From CAZELM01 sp964512995 (GTDB lineage: Bacteria; CSSED10-310): a stretch of 64,000 nt of DNA. The stretch covers positions 21,260-85,259 of the forward strand of contig CAZELM010000021.1 in the NCBI GenBank assembly GCA_964512995.1, read 5' to 3'. Each line of letters starts with the position of its first letter. Positions within the stretch are counted from its first letter, which is position 1. A program made the position numbers and the translations under genes. Shown here in pieces: positions 50,401-58,984 of this stretch. The notes under the pieces are model-generated. The model made no database searches. It had not been told where the DNA came from and saw nothing but the letters and a program-made list of their open reading frames with translations.

Positions 50401-50868
50401 GGCGATAACAACATCCGAAGAACAGTGTCCAATGTCCCATGCCTGGGCAGCCATGACTTTTTCCAGATGCCACTGGTCTGGATAATCCGGATCGTTGGGT
50501 ACTTCGTCTGGATACAGCAGATAACTCAGATGGGCGTATTGGATGAACGGTTGTCGTTGATAGGTTTCGATCAAGGATTGCATATTGGTGCCGGATTGGG
50601 GATATAACCTGAACCATCGCTCCAATCCATTGGCAAATGATTTTCCTTTTGGGAAAACATTTTTCCAGGATTGGATCCCGGTTTCGTTCCAGAATATCTT
50701 CACATCCAGGATTGGCACAATGCCGAGTGCGCTGTCACGGGTCACCGCATTTTCAGTCAGTTTCACCAGAAAGTGATCCGATGACCAGTCAAGTTCTGAT
50801 TCTCCGTAGGCTGTTACCGTGATCAGGGCACAGCTTACAAGGAATAATAACACGAATATTTTTTTCAC
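47479..50868 (-). CDS. Secreted subtilase (S8) with FG-GAP/VCBS-like repeats and C-terminal module
   Basis: GTG start with a perfect AAGGAGG five bases upstream. Signal peptide about 1-22. A propeptide-like region leads to the S8 domain: D159 in 'IAILDSGFDMNHED', H217 in 'LHGSHVAGIAG', S379 in 'GESGTSMASPLAAA'. After about residue 450 there is a beta-sandwich and, from about 570 to 1010, repeated 'GDLNGDGNLEIV'-type blocks (e.g. 'IADLDLNGDLEVIIADRF', 'DINLDGRMEIVIATK') of calcium-binding FG-GAP/VCBS propeller style. The last about 115 residues ('VILDIWSQYYFFYPSW', 'FDFAWPAGDL', 'GDYSYITFGY') match the end of the C1 protease at 5291-6994. Confidence 0.92.
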   Translation of the reverse strand: MKKIFVLLFLVSCALITVTAYGESELDWSSDHFLVKLTENAVTRDSALGIVPILDVKIFWNETGIQSWKNVFPKGKSFANGLERWFRLYPQSGTNMQSLIETYQRQPFIQYAHLSYLLYPDEVPNDPDYPDQWHLEKVMAAQAWDIGHCSSDVVIAILDSGFDMNHEDLQDSFWENGLETPGNGIDDDGNGYIDDVNGYDFWGSDNNPDNVDVANLHGSHVAGIAGATTNNGIGIAGGTWGCSLMLCKVFPDRADGGANPGDVAEGIIYAADNGADVINLSLGNAYDIPIEREAIEYAVAVGTVICAAAGNGGDDGMGDFEPHYPASYPGVIGVGNTTRFDVRNDSSNYGEEWVDVYAPGTSLRSTIPENTYKGESGTSMASPLAAALAALLISNNPGITPDEVLHRMQQGCENIDAFNPAFHGELDPGRINFYYSLAETPLIRTDHFIIMDQQGNGNFEGDAGETVNLHLYLKNVSWMDGMDIAISMDVLEGSGVSIIDGNSTYGDMASHEMKMNLDPLTISIETNEHRQVAITVFVTGSGGYQESFELQLSVNNPIPQMPGFPAFSMKGYNSSPKTGDLNGDGNLEIVCADNDGLIHVFRHDGTELPGWPVFTGSHQAFDDVLVLNAPAIADLDLNGDLEVIIADRFHDKEYYNNPALGTKEKSIGRIIALHHNGQYVDGFPVLIDTEFVDSQSTDIPDIGFKCSPSIADVVGDTHPEIIAGNYGNDVYVISYTGDILPGWPLDVKTDVFATAACSDINLDGRMEIVIATKADTEPFNWGEIYVFNGEGETLAGFPVRIPNQVYSSPILVDLDSDAVPEIVFGYGDYGMIEPGHGIQALNINGGKVPGFPVETDASVYGSPAAGDLNEDGIPEIVVSTLSGKVYAVDHTGAMLPQWPVQLSESGINSSPAIADINNADGPEVVVGCSDGYLYILHADGTYMEGTPLALNNDGFASPCIADIDRDGDIEIIMNNLETFVFNFSGTFDNEQQYWPSFHRDNANNGRYGHPGHLKSGVNMLISRDFFTAETPFKLDSVMVNGTDQTVNDLELFVILDIWSQYYFFYPSWQQTATWGDIPTLEPGAAISTVFDFAWPAGDLGSASGLAFWGALLDSQMALFGDYSYITFGY

Positions 50869-51027
50869 ATCGACCTCCTTAGTTAAGGATGAAGGTTATC
50901 TGAACACGTAATGGATATTACACATTGACAAATGTTTTCAGTCCAACGATTCTGCTACGTACACATTCATCGAATCCATCATGGAATCAGTGCTTATAAT
51001 GGAGTATAGCCTGAAACCAGACAAAGA

Positions 51028-52182
51028 TTAAAGTGCATTCTGATAAATGGCTATCAAATCCGTTCGTTCCATGATTCTCGGATTATTTTTCAGACAATGA
51101 TCGTAATGCAATGCCGCATCCACAAGTGCCTGGATCTCGATGCCGGGAATATTGTAGCTCGATAAATAGATCGGTAATTCAAGGGATCTCAGCAAGGATT
51201 CAAATGCTTCGGATGCTTTATAGGATTCGGAGTCCGATCCTTGTACCTCGCATCCGAGTATGCGTGCAATTCTCACGAACTGAGATGGCAGGGCAGGGAT
51301 GTTGAATTTGATGAGATGGGAACTCATCAGGCTGACGGCTTGAGGATGTGAAATGCCGTATCGGGCAGTCAATGGATATGCGAGCCCGTGGATGGCTCCG
51401 GAACCGGTCATGTTCAAGGCTAGTGCAGAATAAAAACTTCCCAGCGCCACATTATATCGAGCTCTCAGATTGTCGGGGTGCCGATGTGCATCGAGGATAT
51501 TTTCATGGAGCAGCGCAATGGCCTGAAATGCCAGTATTTCGGAAAACGGTGACGAATTCATTGAAATGATCGCCTCAATTCCATGCGTCAACGCATCAAT
51601 TCCCGTGGTGGCAGTGAGATCCGACGGCAATGTCACCATGACTCTCGGATCAATCAGAGTCATTCGTGGTGCGAGTCTCGGATGCTCAATGCTGTAAATT
51701 TCTTTGGTTTCCAAACAGCGAATCAGCATTTTGGTGTCAATCTCCGCGCCATTTAACGGTGTTGTCGGGATCGATATGACGGGAAGCCCAGGATTTGGCA
51801 TTTCAAGTGCTGTAGTAACGAAATCTGGTGAAAGATGGGGATTGGTCGCCATAATACTCAGGACTTTCGCCAGATCCGTGCATTTCCATCCCCCATATCC
51901 GATAACCCCATCACATTTTTCAAGGTCGAGATCGCGACAAGCCAACGTGACGGTATGGAGTTCCAGAATCGGTTCCTGAATGGCAAAAATCTGCATTTCG
52001 GAGAAGTGATCTCGAACCATTGTTTCAATTTTATCTGTAAGTCCGGTTGATCTCATACGTTGATCGATGATCAACAAGATCCGGCTGACACCAATTTTAT
52101 GGAGTTCAGCGGGCAATGTATCCAGGACATCAAATCCAAATTTCGCTTCTGGTACGGGCTTTATCTCAAATGTCGTTTTCAT
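51028..52182 (-). CDS. Iron-containing (type III) alcohol dehydrogenase
   Basis: A 384-residue enzyme: an N-terminal NAD(P)-binding half in which the usual GGGS-x-x-D motif reads 'GYGGWKCTDLAK', and a C-terminal metal domain with 'TGIDALTHGIEAIIS' and 'AIHGLAYPLTARYGISHPQA' providing Asp/His ligands for iron. It oxidises or reduces short alcohols or aldehydes; substrate unknown. ATG at 52182 is chosen with GGAG five bases upstream rather than TTG 52197. Divergent from lpxH. Confidence 0.87.
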   Translation of the reverse strand: MKTTFEIKPVPEAKFGFDVLDTLPAELHKIGVSRILLIIDQRMRSTGLTDKIETMVRDHFSEMQIFAIQEPILELHTVTLACRDLDLEKCDGVIGYGGWKCTDLAKVLSIMATNPHLSPDFVTTALEMPNPGLPVISIPTTPLNGAEIDTKMLIRCLETKEIYSIEHPRLAPRMTLIDPRVMVTLPSDLTATTGIDALTHGIEAIISMNSSPFSEILAFQAIALLHENILDAHRHPDNLRARYNVALGSFYSALALNMTGSGAIHGLAYPLTARYGISHPQAVSLMSSHLIKFNIPALPSQFVRIARILGCEVQGSDSESYKASEAFESLLRSLELPIYLSSYNIPGIEIQALVDAALHYDHCLKNNPRIMERTDLIAIYQNAL

Positions 52183-52227
52183 CTTTACTCCAATCAATAC
52201 AAGTTGTCGATTTCTTCGTACGGGTCC

Positions 52228-52353
52228 GATAAAATTTTATCACGAGGCTATTTTAAATGTAAATGTTTATGGATAAAGTGATCATTTTGCCAGATTGGAA
52301 ATTCACATGTAAGCTAGAATAGCATGTGACCAGAAAAATTTTTAATCTGGCAA
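52228..52353. promoter_or_regulatory. Structured intergenic element before lpxH
   Basis: Three symmetric elements: a 14-nt palindrome GATAAAATTTTATC (52228-52241); a perfect 10-bp inverted repeat TTGCCAGATT (52287-52296) / AATCTGGCAA (52344-52353); and nested inside it TCACATG (52303-52309) / CATGTGA (52323-52329). The nested pair could fold as a 67-nt RNA hairpin with an internal loop or serve as protein-binding sites. Confidence 0.5.
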
Positions 52354-52423
52354 TATAAATGAGATTCCCACTCACGATTCGTTTCCTCGTGCTGATTCGG
52401 CCGAATGAAAGGTTTGGGCATTC

Positions 52424-53167
52424 ATGACAATTATCTCGAAAGCCTACTTTGTGGGTGATGTGCATCTGGATCCACGATTTCCGGCCCGTGAAAAAGCCTT
52501 CTGCCGCTTTCTGGACGGAATGAAAGCCCAGCATCCGGATGCACTGTATCTGATGGGAGATATCTTTGAATTTTGGTTTGGCTATAAAACAGTCATGTTT
52601 TCACATTACTTCAAAGTGATAGCGAAATTTGCAGAATTGATTTCAGATGGCATTGCAATCTCCTATGTTGTCGGGAATCATGATTTTCATCCCGGTCCTT
52701 TATTCCGTGATGAACTGGGAGTGGTCATTTTTGATCATCCCATCCGGATTGCGATTGGAAAATACAATGTCTACCTGTCTCATGGCGATGAAATCAATAT
52801 TAAAGACAGAGGGTACCTTTTTCTGAAACGGGTGTTGCGAAACAAATTGGCACAGAAACTGTTCAGTTGCATCCCCGCCGATTGGTCATGGCATCTTGGA
52901 CAGCTTACTTCTGATACCAGCCGCAGATACACCTCTGCACAAGCATCCAAAATTCCGGATGATGTTTATCGGATCTTTCTGAGAGAACGGATTCAGGAGG
53001 GTGTCCAGGTCGTGATCCATGGCCACACGCATGAGTTCGGTCGAAAACTACTGGAAATTGATGGTCAACAGATCATTCTAATCAATTCAGGGCATTGGTT
53101 TCAGCCAGGGCATTATGTAGAATTCACTGAAGGAGAATTCCACATCCACGAATATCACTTTGAGTGA
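52424..53167 (+). CDS. lpxH: UDP-2,3-diacylglucosamine hydrolase (LpxH-type)
   Basis: A 247-residue calcineurin-like phosphoesterase: 'YFVGDVHLDPRF' (D-x-H), 'LYLMGDIFEFWFGY' (G-D-x-F-E-x-W), 'VVGNHDFHPGP' (G-N-H-D), 'LSHGDEIN' (H-G-D) and 'VIHGHTHEFGRK' (G-H-T-H). The F-E-x-W and surrounding pattern identify the LpxH subgroup that makes lipid X in the lipid A pathway, evidence for an LPS outer membrane. ComF follows with a two-base gap. Confidence 0.88.
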   Translation: MTIISKAYFVGDVHLDPRFPAREKAFCRFLDGMKAQHPDALYLMGDIFEFWFGYKTVMFSHYFKVIAKFAELISDGIAISYVVGNHDFHPGPLFRDELGVVIFDHPIRIAIGKYNVYLSHGDEINIKDRGYLFLKRVLRNKLAQKLFSCIPADWSWHLGQLTSDTSRRYTSAQASKIPDDVYRIFLRERIQEGVQVVIHGHTHEFGRKLLEIDGQQIILINSGHWFQPGHYVEFTEGEFHIHEYHFE

Positions 53168-53169
53168 GC

Positions 53170-53931
53170 ATGAGGAGTCACACATTGAAAGGAATGGCTC
53201 AGCATTTTCTGGAATTAATCTACCCGCAAAAATGTATCTTGTGTGGAGGAGACGTTTCTGCTTCAGAAAAATTTTCACGATACCTATGCGCTGACTGTGA
53301 GAGTCGAACCAGTCAGACCGATAGTCCCACCTGTCCGGTGTGCGGGAAGATAATCCCGGATCTTCGCCTGTTTGATGGTGACCATTGTATCTGCTGTGAT
53401 TCACCGGAAAATAAAGTGACCGGATTCATCGCATTAGGTCCCTATCAGGACGGAGGTCAGCTTCAAAAATTGATCTTTTCCATGAAACACGGAGGGAAGA
53501 CGTTTTGTGGCCGGGAACTGGGGATCCTTCTGGGTAAGAAACTGCAGAGAGAAGTATCGATGGAAGCCTGGCATGGTGTGGCGGCGGTGCCACTTCACTT
53601 CACACGAAAATGGCGGCGAGGTTACAATCAGGCGGCCATTGTTGCGCGATATTTGGCCAGATCATTGAGTATTCCATACTACGATTGGCTTCTCCAACGT
53701 ATCCATCGAACCCATCCTCAGCGAGGCGGAAAAATCGAAAGAGCGATCAATATTCAGAATGCGTTTCAAACCGGAGGTTCCTGCCGGGGAGCTCATCTCA
53801 TTCTGGTTGATGATGTTTTTACAACCGGAGCCACAACCATGGAATGTGCCCGTATGTTGGTTCAGGCGGGGGCTGCAGGCGTTTTCATCGCCACATGTGC
53901 GTGGGTTCCAAAACGACACGAAGTAAAATGA
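53170..53931 (+). CDS. comF: ComF family phosphoribosyltransferase-like protein
   Basis: About 253 residues. An N-terminal zinc finger ('CILCGGD', 'LCADCESR', 'CPVCGK', 'CICCDSPE') is followed by a PRTase-type domain with 'KWRRGYNQAAIVARYLARSL', 'HPQRGGKIERAINIQNAF' and the PRPP loop 'ILVDDVFTTGATTMECARML'. ComF/GntX proteins act in DNA uptake or related processes. The start is uncertain among GTG 53164, ATG 53170 and TTG 53185; GAGGAG (53172-53177) would favour 53185. ATG 53170 is used here. Confidence 0.85.
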   Translation: MRSHTLKGMAQHFLELIYPQKCILCGGDVSASEKFSRYLCADCESRTSQTDSPTCPVCGKIIPDLRLFDGDHCICCDSPENKVTGFIALGPYQDGGQLQKLIFSMKHGGKTFCGRELGILLGKKLQREVSMEAWHGVAAVPLHFTRKWRRGYNQAAIVARYLARSLSIPYYDWLLQRIHRTHPQRGGKIERAINIQNAFQTGGSCRGAHLILVDDVFTTGATTMECARMLVQAGAAGVFIATCAWVPKRHEVK

Positions 53932-53938
53932 AGGGCAT

Positions 53939-56392
53939 ATGAACATCAGACAAACCATTTCAGATTTTGTGAAAAGCAGGATTTTGGTGTGCGATGGCGC
54001 GATCGGAACAATGGCGCAAACTAGGGGACTGCCTCTCGGCCGGCCCCCGGAGGAGTTAAATCTCACACATCCCGAAACGATAATGGAGATCCATCGGGAT
54101 TATCTCATCGCCGGCGCTCATATCATAACCACCAATACATTTGGTGCCACACGGGTGAAACTCGCTCAGTTTGGACTGGATCGGCACTTTGAGGAAATCA
54201 ATCGAGCGGGTGTGGCGTTAGCGCGAAAAATTGCGGGAGATGCCGCTCTCGTTGCCGCTTCCATCGGTCCGACAGGCGAGTTATTACAACCCATGGGCAT
54301 CCTGTCATTGGAAGATGCGCAGAAAATCTATTCGGATCAAATTGCCATACTCAAAAGCGAAGGTGCTGATTTTTGCATGATCGAAACGATGGGAGATCTC
54401 GGGGAGCTGCTGGCTGCAGTCAGAGCCTGTTGTTCGCTGAATTTTCCATTCATGGCATCGATGAGTTTTGACGCGAATCTTCGATCGTTATCTGGCTCGT
54501 CACCAGAAGTCGCTGCAGTATGTATGGAGCCATATTTTCCGCTCGCGATCGGGAGCAATTGCGGACTAGGACCATCGGTAATGATATCGGTTGTGAAACG
54601 GTATGCGGAGGTTACGCATCTGCCAATCCTGGTGCAGCCCAACTCGGGTCTCCCTCAATTTAGGGATGGCAAGACAGAGTATGATGTCTGTCCCGGTATA
54701 TTTTCAGAATTTGCCGTGGAATTGGCTCAGGCCGGCGCATCGATCATCGGAGGCTGCTGCGGAACAACACCGGATCATATTTCAAAAGCAGCCCACGCGC
54801 TAAAATCAATCGTTCCGGTTCAGCGTCATGCTGCAATGGATGTCCGCTTCGCCGCTCGATCCGGCATCGTGGAAATCGGATTCAACCGTCCGTTTGGCAT
54901 CATCGGTGAACGAATCAATCCCACCGGCCGAAAAACACTGGCCAAACAATTAGCGTCTGACGATTTTTCAATGGCTCGCGATGAAGCTCGCAAACAGGTT
55001 GAAATGGGAGCCAGTTTGCTGGACGTGAATGTGGGGATCCCGGATGTGGATGAATCCCGTCTGATGGCTCGGCTCATCGCGGTCATTCAAGGATTTCTTC
55101 CAGATGTGCCGCTCTCGATCGATTCTAACGATCCGGAAACGTTACGTGCCGGGTTGAACACCGTGATCGGCAGACCCTTGCTGAACTCGATTTCCGGAGA
55201 ATCTCAGCGTCTGGATGAGTTGTTGCCCATCGTCAAGGAGTTTGGTACCAATTTTATTGCACTGGCAATCGATGAGAAAGGGATTCCAGATAACTGGCAA
55301 GCACGGATGGCCATCATTCAACGGATCCTCCAGCGAGCGGAGGAGATGGGCATCCAGCGGAATCGGATTCTGGTGGATTGCCTCGTGTTGACCGTCGCCT
55401 CTCAACCGCATCAGCCGATGGAAACACTCCAGGCGGTTGAAATGGTTAGAAAGGAGTTCGGGTGTGCAACGATTCTGGGGATCTCCAATATCAGCTTCGG
55501 ATTGCCCCAACGCCATATCATCTCATCGACATTCTTGGCCATGGCGATCCAGGCTGGATTGACGGCTGGGATTGTCAATCCATTGTCGGTACGGATGATG
55601 GAAACGATCCGGTCCGGGGATCTTCTGAAAAATCGCGATCATGGAGCGAAAAAATACATTTCTTTTGTCGATTCAGTTGTCACTGAAATGACAAAAACGG
55701 AGTCCATGCACGAGCCGATGCCAACGACCGATCGCATCGTGGAAGCGTCTCATCGGCTGGACCGCGTTTCCCTGGCCATCATGGATGGCAATAAAGAAAA
55801 TATCAGTGATCTGATAATGGATCTGATCCATAACGGAGAATCCCCAGAGCAGGTTCTGAGCAGCGCCATGATTCCAGCCATTCAGGAAATTGGTCAGAGA
55901 TATGGTCATGGAGAGGTATATCTGCCGCAATTGATTTTGGCTGGAGAAACCATGCGCGAAGGCGTCCATGTTCTTCGACCGCTTTTGAAAACATCGGAGT
56001 CATCGCTTCATGCAACCCCTGTGATTCTGGGAACCGTTTCCGGAGATATTCATGATATCGGTAAAAACATCGTTTCGATTGTTCTGGAGAATCATGGCTT
56101 TTCAGTCATTGATCTGGGGAAGGATGTGGAACAGGAACGGTTTGAAGACGCGATCCGGTCACATCGAGCGAGGCTTGTCGGGTTATCTGCGCTCATGACA
56201 ACGACATTACCGGCAATGGCCAAGACCGTGGCTTATCTCAAAAGCCGTTTTCCGGAAGTTGCCATTATGGTCGGGGGTGCAGTGTTGACTCAGACATTTG
56301 CGAAGCGGATCGGTGCGGACGGCTATGCGAAAGACGCGGTCACTGCTGGATTATTGGCTGCTCAGTTGGCAGGATTGTCACTACAGAGTTGA
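53939..56392 (+). CDS. metH: Cobalamin-dependent methionine synthase, short form
   Basis: 817 residues in three MetH modules: homocysteine domain (1-290) with the zinc Cys pair in 'IIGGCCGTTPDH' (C273, C274); pterin-binding TIM barrel (about 315-575, 'IIGERINPTGRKTLA', 'LSIDSNDPETLRAGL'); and cobalamin cap plus binding domain (about 590-817) with 'GDIHDIGKNIV' (H705 ligates cobalt) and 'VGGAVLTQTFA'. The AdoMet reactivation domain of E. coli MetH is missing, as in several anaerobes, so a separate activase is needed. It begins seven bases after comF; no riboswitch fits between. Confidence 0.93.
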   Translation: MNIRQTISDFVKSRILVCDGAIGTMAQTRGLPLGRPPEELNLTHPETIMEIHRDYLIAGAHIITTNTFGATRVKLAQFGLDRHFEEINRAGVALARKIAGDAALVAASIGPTGELLQPMGILSLEDAQKIYSDQIAILKSEGADFCMIETMGDLGELLAAVRACCSLNFPFMASMSFDANLRSLSGSSPEVAAVCMEPYFPLAIGSNCGLGPSVMISVVKRYAEVTHLPILVQPNSGLPQFRDGKTEYDVCPGIFSEFAVELAQAGASIIGGCCGTTPDHISKAAHALKSIVPVQRHAAMDVRFAARSGIVEIGFNRPFGIIGERINPTGRKTLAKQLASDDFSMARDEARKQVEMGASLLDVNVGIPDVDESRLMARLIAVIQGFLPDVPLSIDSNDPETLRAGLNTVIGRPLLNSISGESQRLDELLPIVKEFGTNFIALAIDEKGIPDNWQARMAIIQRILQRAEEMGIQRNRILVDCLVLTVASQPHQPMETLQAVEMVRKEFGCATILGISNISFGLPQRHIISSTFLAMAIQAGLTAGIVNPLSVRMMETIRSGDLLKNRDHGAKKYISFVDSVVTEMTKTESMHEPMPTTDRIVEASHRLDRVSLAIMDGNKENISDLIMDLIHNGESPEQVLSSAMIPAIQEIGQRYGHGEVYLPQLILAGETMREGVHVLRPLLKTSESSLHATPVILGTVSGDIHDIGKNIVSIVLENHGFSVIDLGKDVEQERFEDAIRSHRARLVGLSALMTTTLPAMAKTVAYLKSRFPEVAIMVGGAVLTQTFAKRIGADGYAKDAVTAGLLAAQLAGLSLQS

Positions 56393-56483
56393 AAATAAGG
56401 AGCATTGACGATATCTAATAAGCTCTCGATGATTTACTTACCGTTCAACTGAATATTCTGACATACGCGTGAAAGGATGAAAT

Positions 56484-57479
56484 ATGAAAGTTCGAATCGC
56501 AATCAATGGTTTTGGCAGAATTGGCCGGCTCTTCTTTCGGTCAGCCATCGATCAGGAAAAACTGGAAATCGTAGCGATCAATGATCTGACCAATATCGAG
56601 ACATTGGCGCATCTCCTGAAATACGACAGCACGCACGGCCGGTTTGAAGGAGAAATCAATATCGAAGGTCAGACTTTGATCGTCAATGGCAAACCGATCC
56701 GGGTGCTGATGTGTCCGGAACCGGTACAATTGCCATGGGCGGATATGGGTGTGTCGGTCGCCGTTGAATCCACTGGTCGTTTCAAAAAAAAGGACGAGTT
56801 GATGGCTCACATGAAAGCCGGAGCGGAAAAGGTGATCATCACTGCACCGGCAACGGATCCGGACTGGACAGTGGTCATGGGAGTCAACCATCTGGATTAC
56901 AATCCCATGATCCACCACGTCATCTCCAATGCGTCATGCACCACGAACTGCCTGGCTCCCATTGCAAAGGTTCTGCTCGATCATTTCGGGATCATTCGGG
57001 GAACGATGACAACCGTTCACGCCTATACCAATGATCAGAAAATCCTGGACCTGCCTCATAAAGATCTGCGCCGAGCACGCTCCGCCGCTCTATCCATGAT
57101 TCCGACAACAACGGGAGCAGCCAAAGCCGTTTCTTTGGTTCTGCCGGAACTGAAAGGGAAGCTTTCCGGAATGGCGGTTCGCGTGCCGACTCCCAATGTG
57201 TCTCTCGTTGATCTGGTCGTGGTGCTCAATCAGGATGTCAGTGTTTCCGATGTGAACAATGCCCTGAAGATGGCTTCAGAAACAAATCTGAAAGGGATTT
57301 TAGGCTATACCGACGAACCGGTTGTTTCGATTGATTTCAATGGGGACGAACGATCCGGGATCATCGATGCCGCTTCAACGATCGCCGACGGAAACATGGT
57401 GAAAATTCTCGCCTGGTACGACAATGAGTGGGCGTATTCCTGCCGTGTTCGAGATCTGATCCGATACATGTACCAATAG
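56484..57479 (+). CDS. gap: Glyceraldehyde-3-phosphate dehydrogenase (type I)
   Basis: 331 residues: 'RIAINGFGRIGRLFFRSA' NAD-binding start, catalytic C152 in 'SNASCTTNCLAP', 'TVHAYTNDQKILD', and 'WYDNEWAYSCRV'. Complete and of usual length. It is followed 11 bases later by tpiA, giving a glycolytic operon. An upstream TTGACG at 56415 could be a -35 box but its partner is poor. Confidence 0.97.
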   Translation: MKVRIAINGFGRIGRLFFRSAIDQEKLEIVAINDLTNIETLAHLLKYDSTHGRFEGEINIEGQTLIVNGKPIRVLMCPEPVQLPWADMGVSVAVESTGRFKKKDELMAHMKAGAEKVIITAPATDPDWTVVMGVNHLDYNPMIHHVISNASCTTNCLAPIAKVLLDHFGIIRGTMTTVHAYTNDQKILDLPHKDLRRARSAALSMIPTTTGAAKAVSLVLPELKGKLSGMAVRVPTPNVSLVDLVVVLNQDVSVSDVNNALKMASETNLKGILGYTDEPVVSIDFNGDERSGIIDAASTIADGNMVKILAWYDNEWAYSCRVRDLIRYMYQ

Positions 57480-57490
57480 AAGAGATCAAT

Positions 57491-58249
57491 ATGAAAACAT
57501 TGATTGCTGGAAACTGGAAAATGAACCTGACTCCGGCTCAGGCCGTCCAACTCGCTGATGGAATACTGGCAGGTATCCACCAGATCCCGAATCAGGTGGA
57601 GCCGCTGATCTGTCCGCCATTTACTGCGTTATCATCCGTGTATGCCCGGATCGCCGGGTCGCCAATCCGGCTGGGAGCACAGAACATGTATCCGGAATCC
57701 AAAGGCGCCTTTACCGGCGAGATCTCCGCAGAAATGCTTCTGGCTGCCGGATGTTCGTATGTGATCTGCGGTCATTCGGAGCGGAGGCATGTTCTGCATG
57801 AATCGGATGAGATGGTTCACCGGAAAGTGCTCTGGGCACTCGAAAGCGGTCTGACTCCCATATTGTGTGTTGGAGAAACGGAATGTGAACGGGAAAGAGG
57901 ACTGACATTCAATGTTGTGGAACGGCATGTGCGATCCGGACTTTTTGGCGTTTCAGAAGATAAAATCGATCGGGTTGTTCTGGCGTATGAGCCGGTATGG
58001 GCGATCGGAACGGGAAAGACGGCCACACCGGCTCAGGCTGAAGAAGTCCATCGGTTTATCCGGTCATTACTGATGCTGCTTTATCCCACATACGGTCATT
58101 CCATCCGGATTTTATATGGCGGATCGGTGAATCCCGAGAACATTATCGAGCTTCTTGCGGCTGCGGAAGTCAATGGCGCACTGATTGGTGGAGCGAGTTT
58201 GAAATCGGATTCGTTTCTGAAAATGGTGAGAGCGGCAGATATCGGATAA
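57491..58249 (+). CDS. tpiA: Triosephosphate isomerase
   Basis: 252 residues: 'LIAGNWKMN' (Lys), 'VICGHSERR' (electrophilic His), 'AYEPVWAIGTGKTATPAQAE' (catalytic Glu and loop 6) and 'YGGSVNPENI'. ATG at 57491 is used; the longer frame to 57428 lies inside gap. Cotranscribed with gap and secG. Confidence 0.97.
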   Translation: MKTLIAGNWKMNLTPAQAVQLADGILAGIHQIPNQVEPLICPPFTALSSVYARIAGSPIRLGAQNMYPESKGAFTGEISAEMLLAAGCSYVICGHSERRHVLHESDEMVHRKVLWALESGLTPILCVGETECERERGLTFNVVERHVRSGLFGVSEDKIDRVVLAYEPVWAIGTGKTATPAQAEEVHRFIRSLLMLLYPTYGHSIRILYGGSVNPENIIELLAAAEVNGALIGGASLKSDSFLKMVRAADIG

Positions 58250-58311
58250 AACCACTTGATCATCGTCGGAATATTTGGTAAATAGCCTGCTGCGAGTGAG
58301 GAGGATATTTC

Positions 58312-58845
58312 GTGTTTATTCTCGTTGGATTGATACATGTTGTATTATGCATTGCACTCATCCTGATTGTCTTGCTTCAAACGGGCAAAGGATCGGATCT
58401 TGCCAGTGCTTTTGGGGGTGGTGGTGCTCAAGCCATGTTCGGTGGCGGAGGACCCGCTTCGTTTTTGAATAAAATGACGACCGCTGTGGCAGTGTTGTTC
58501 ATGGCGACTTCGATTTCTCTGGCGTACATGTCGACTGGCCGTTCTTCATCGGTCATGGGCGGGATTGAAGAGACCGCTCCGGTTCAGGATATCGATATCA
58601 ACGCACAGGGAACAACCGTACCGGATGCTGCGAATCCTGGAACGACAGAGCAGGAACAAGGTCAGGAAGATCAGTCCGGTCAGCCGGCAGCCAATCCTGC
58701 CGCTCCAGCTACAGACCAGAATCCTGGAGCCGGCAGCGTACCGGACAGCAATCCACAGGGTAATGCACCAGCAGCGGATAATCCTGCCGGTGGCGAAAAC
58801 ACAACGGGTGGAAATGAACCGGGTGTAGTGCCTGGAACTGAATAA
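58312..58845 (+). CDS. secG: Protein translocase subunit SecG with long acidic tail
   Basis: GTG start with GAGGAGG seven bases upstream. Two membrane helices (about 4-22 and 50-70) flank the cytoplasmic loop 'QTGKGSDLASAFGGGGAQAM', the SecG signature. The following about 100 residues are Pro/Gln/Asn/Gly-rich and acidic with no structure, an extension absent from E. coli SecG. tpiA upstream and tRNA-Leu downstream is the classical gap-tpi-secG-tRNA-Leu order. Confidence 0.93.
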   Translation: MFILVGLIHVVLCIALILIVLLQTGKGSDLASAFGGGGAQAMFGGGGPASFLNKMTTAVAVLFMATSISLAYMSTGRSSSVMGGIEETAPVQDIDINAQGTTVPDAANPGTTEQEQGQEDQSGQPAANPAAPATDQNPGAGSVPDSNPQGNAPAADNPAGGENTTGGNEPGVVPGTE

Positions 58846-58861
58846 AAGAGTGATGATCGAA

Positions 58862-58945
<84 letters not shown>

Positions 58946-58957
58946 GGAATATTCCAT

Positions 58958-58984
58958 GAGCCACTGAAATGTGGCTCTTTTTTT
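58958..58984 (+). terminator. Terminator after tRNA-Leu
   Basis: Stem GAGCCAC / GTGGCTC (7 bp), 6-nt loop, followed by seven T's (58978-58984). The next gene's ATG starts at 58985, directly on the end of the T-run. Confidence 0.85.

Noticed and set aside
53932..53938. Possible SAM or cobalamin riboswitch before metH
   Set aside because: Only seven bases separate comF and metH, leaving no space for one.
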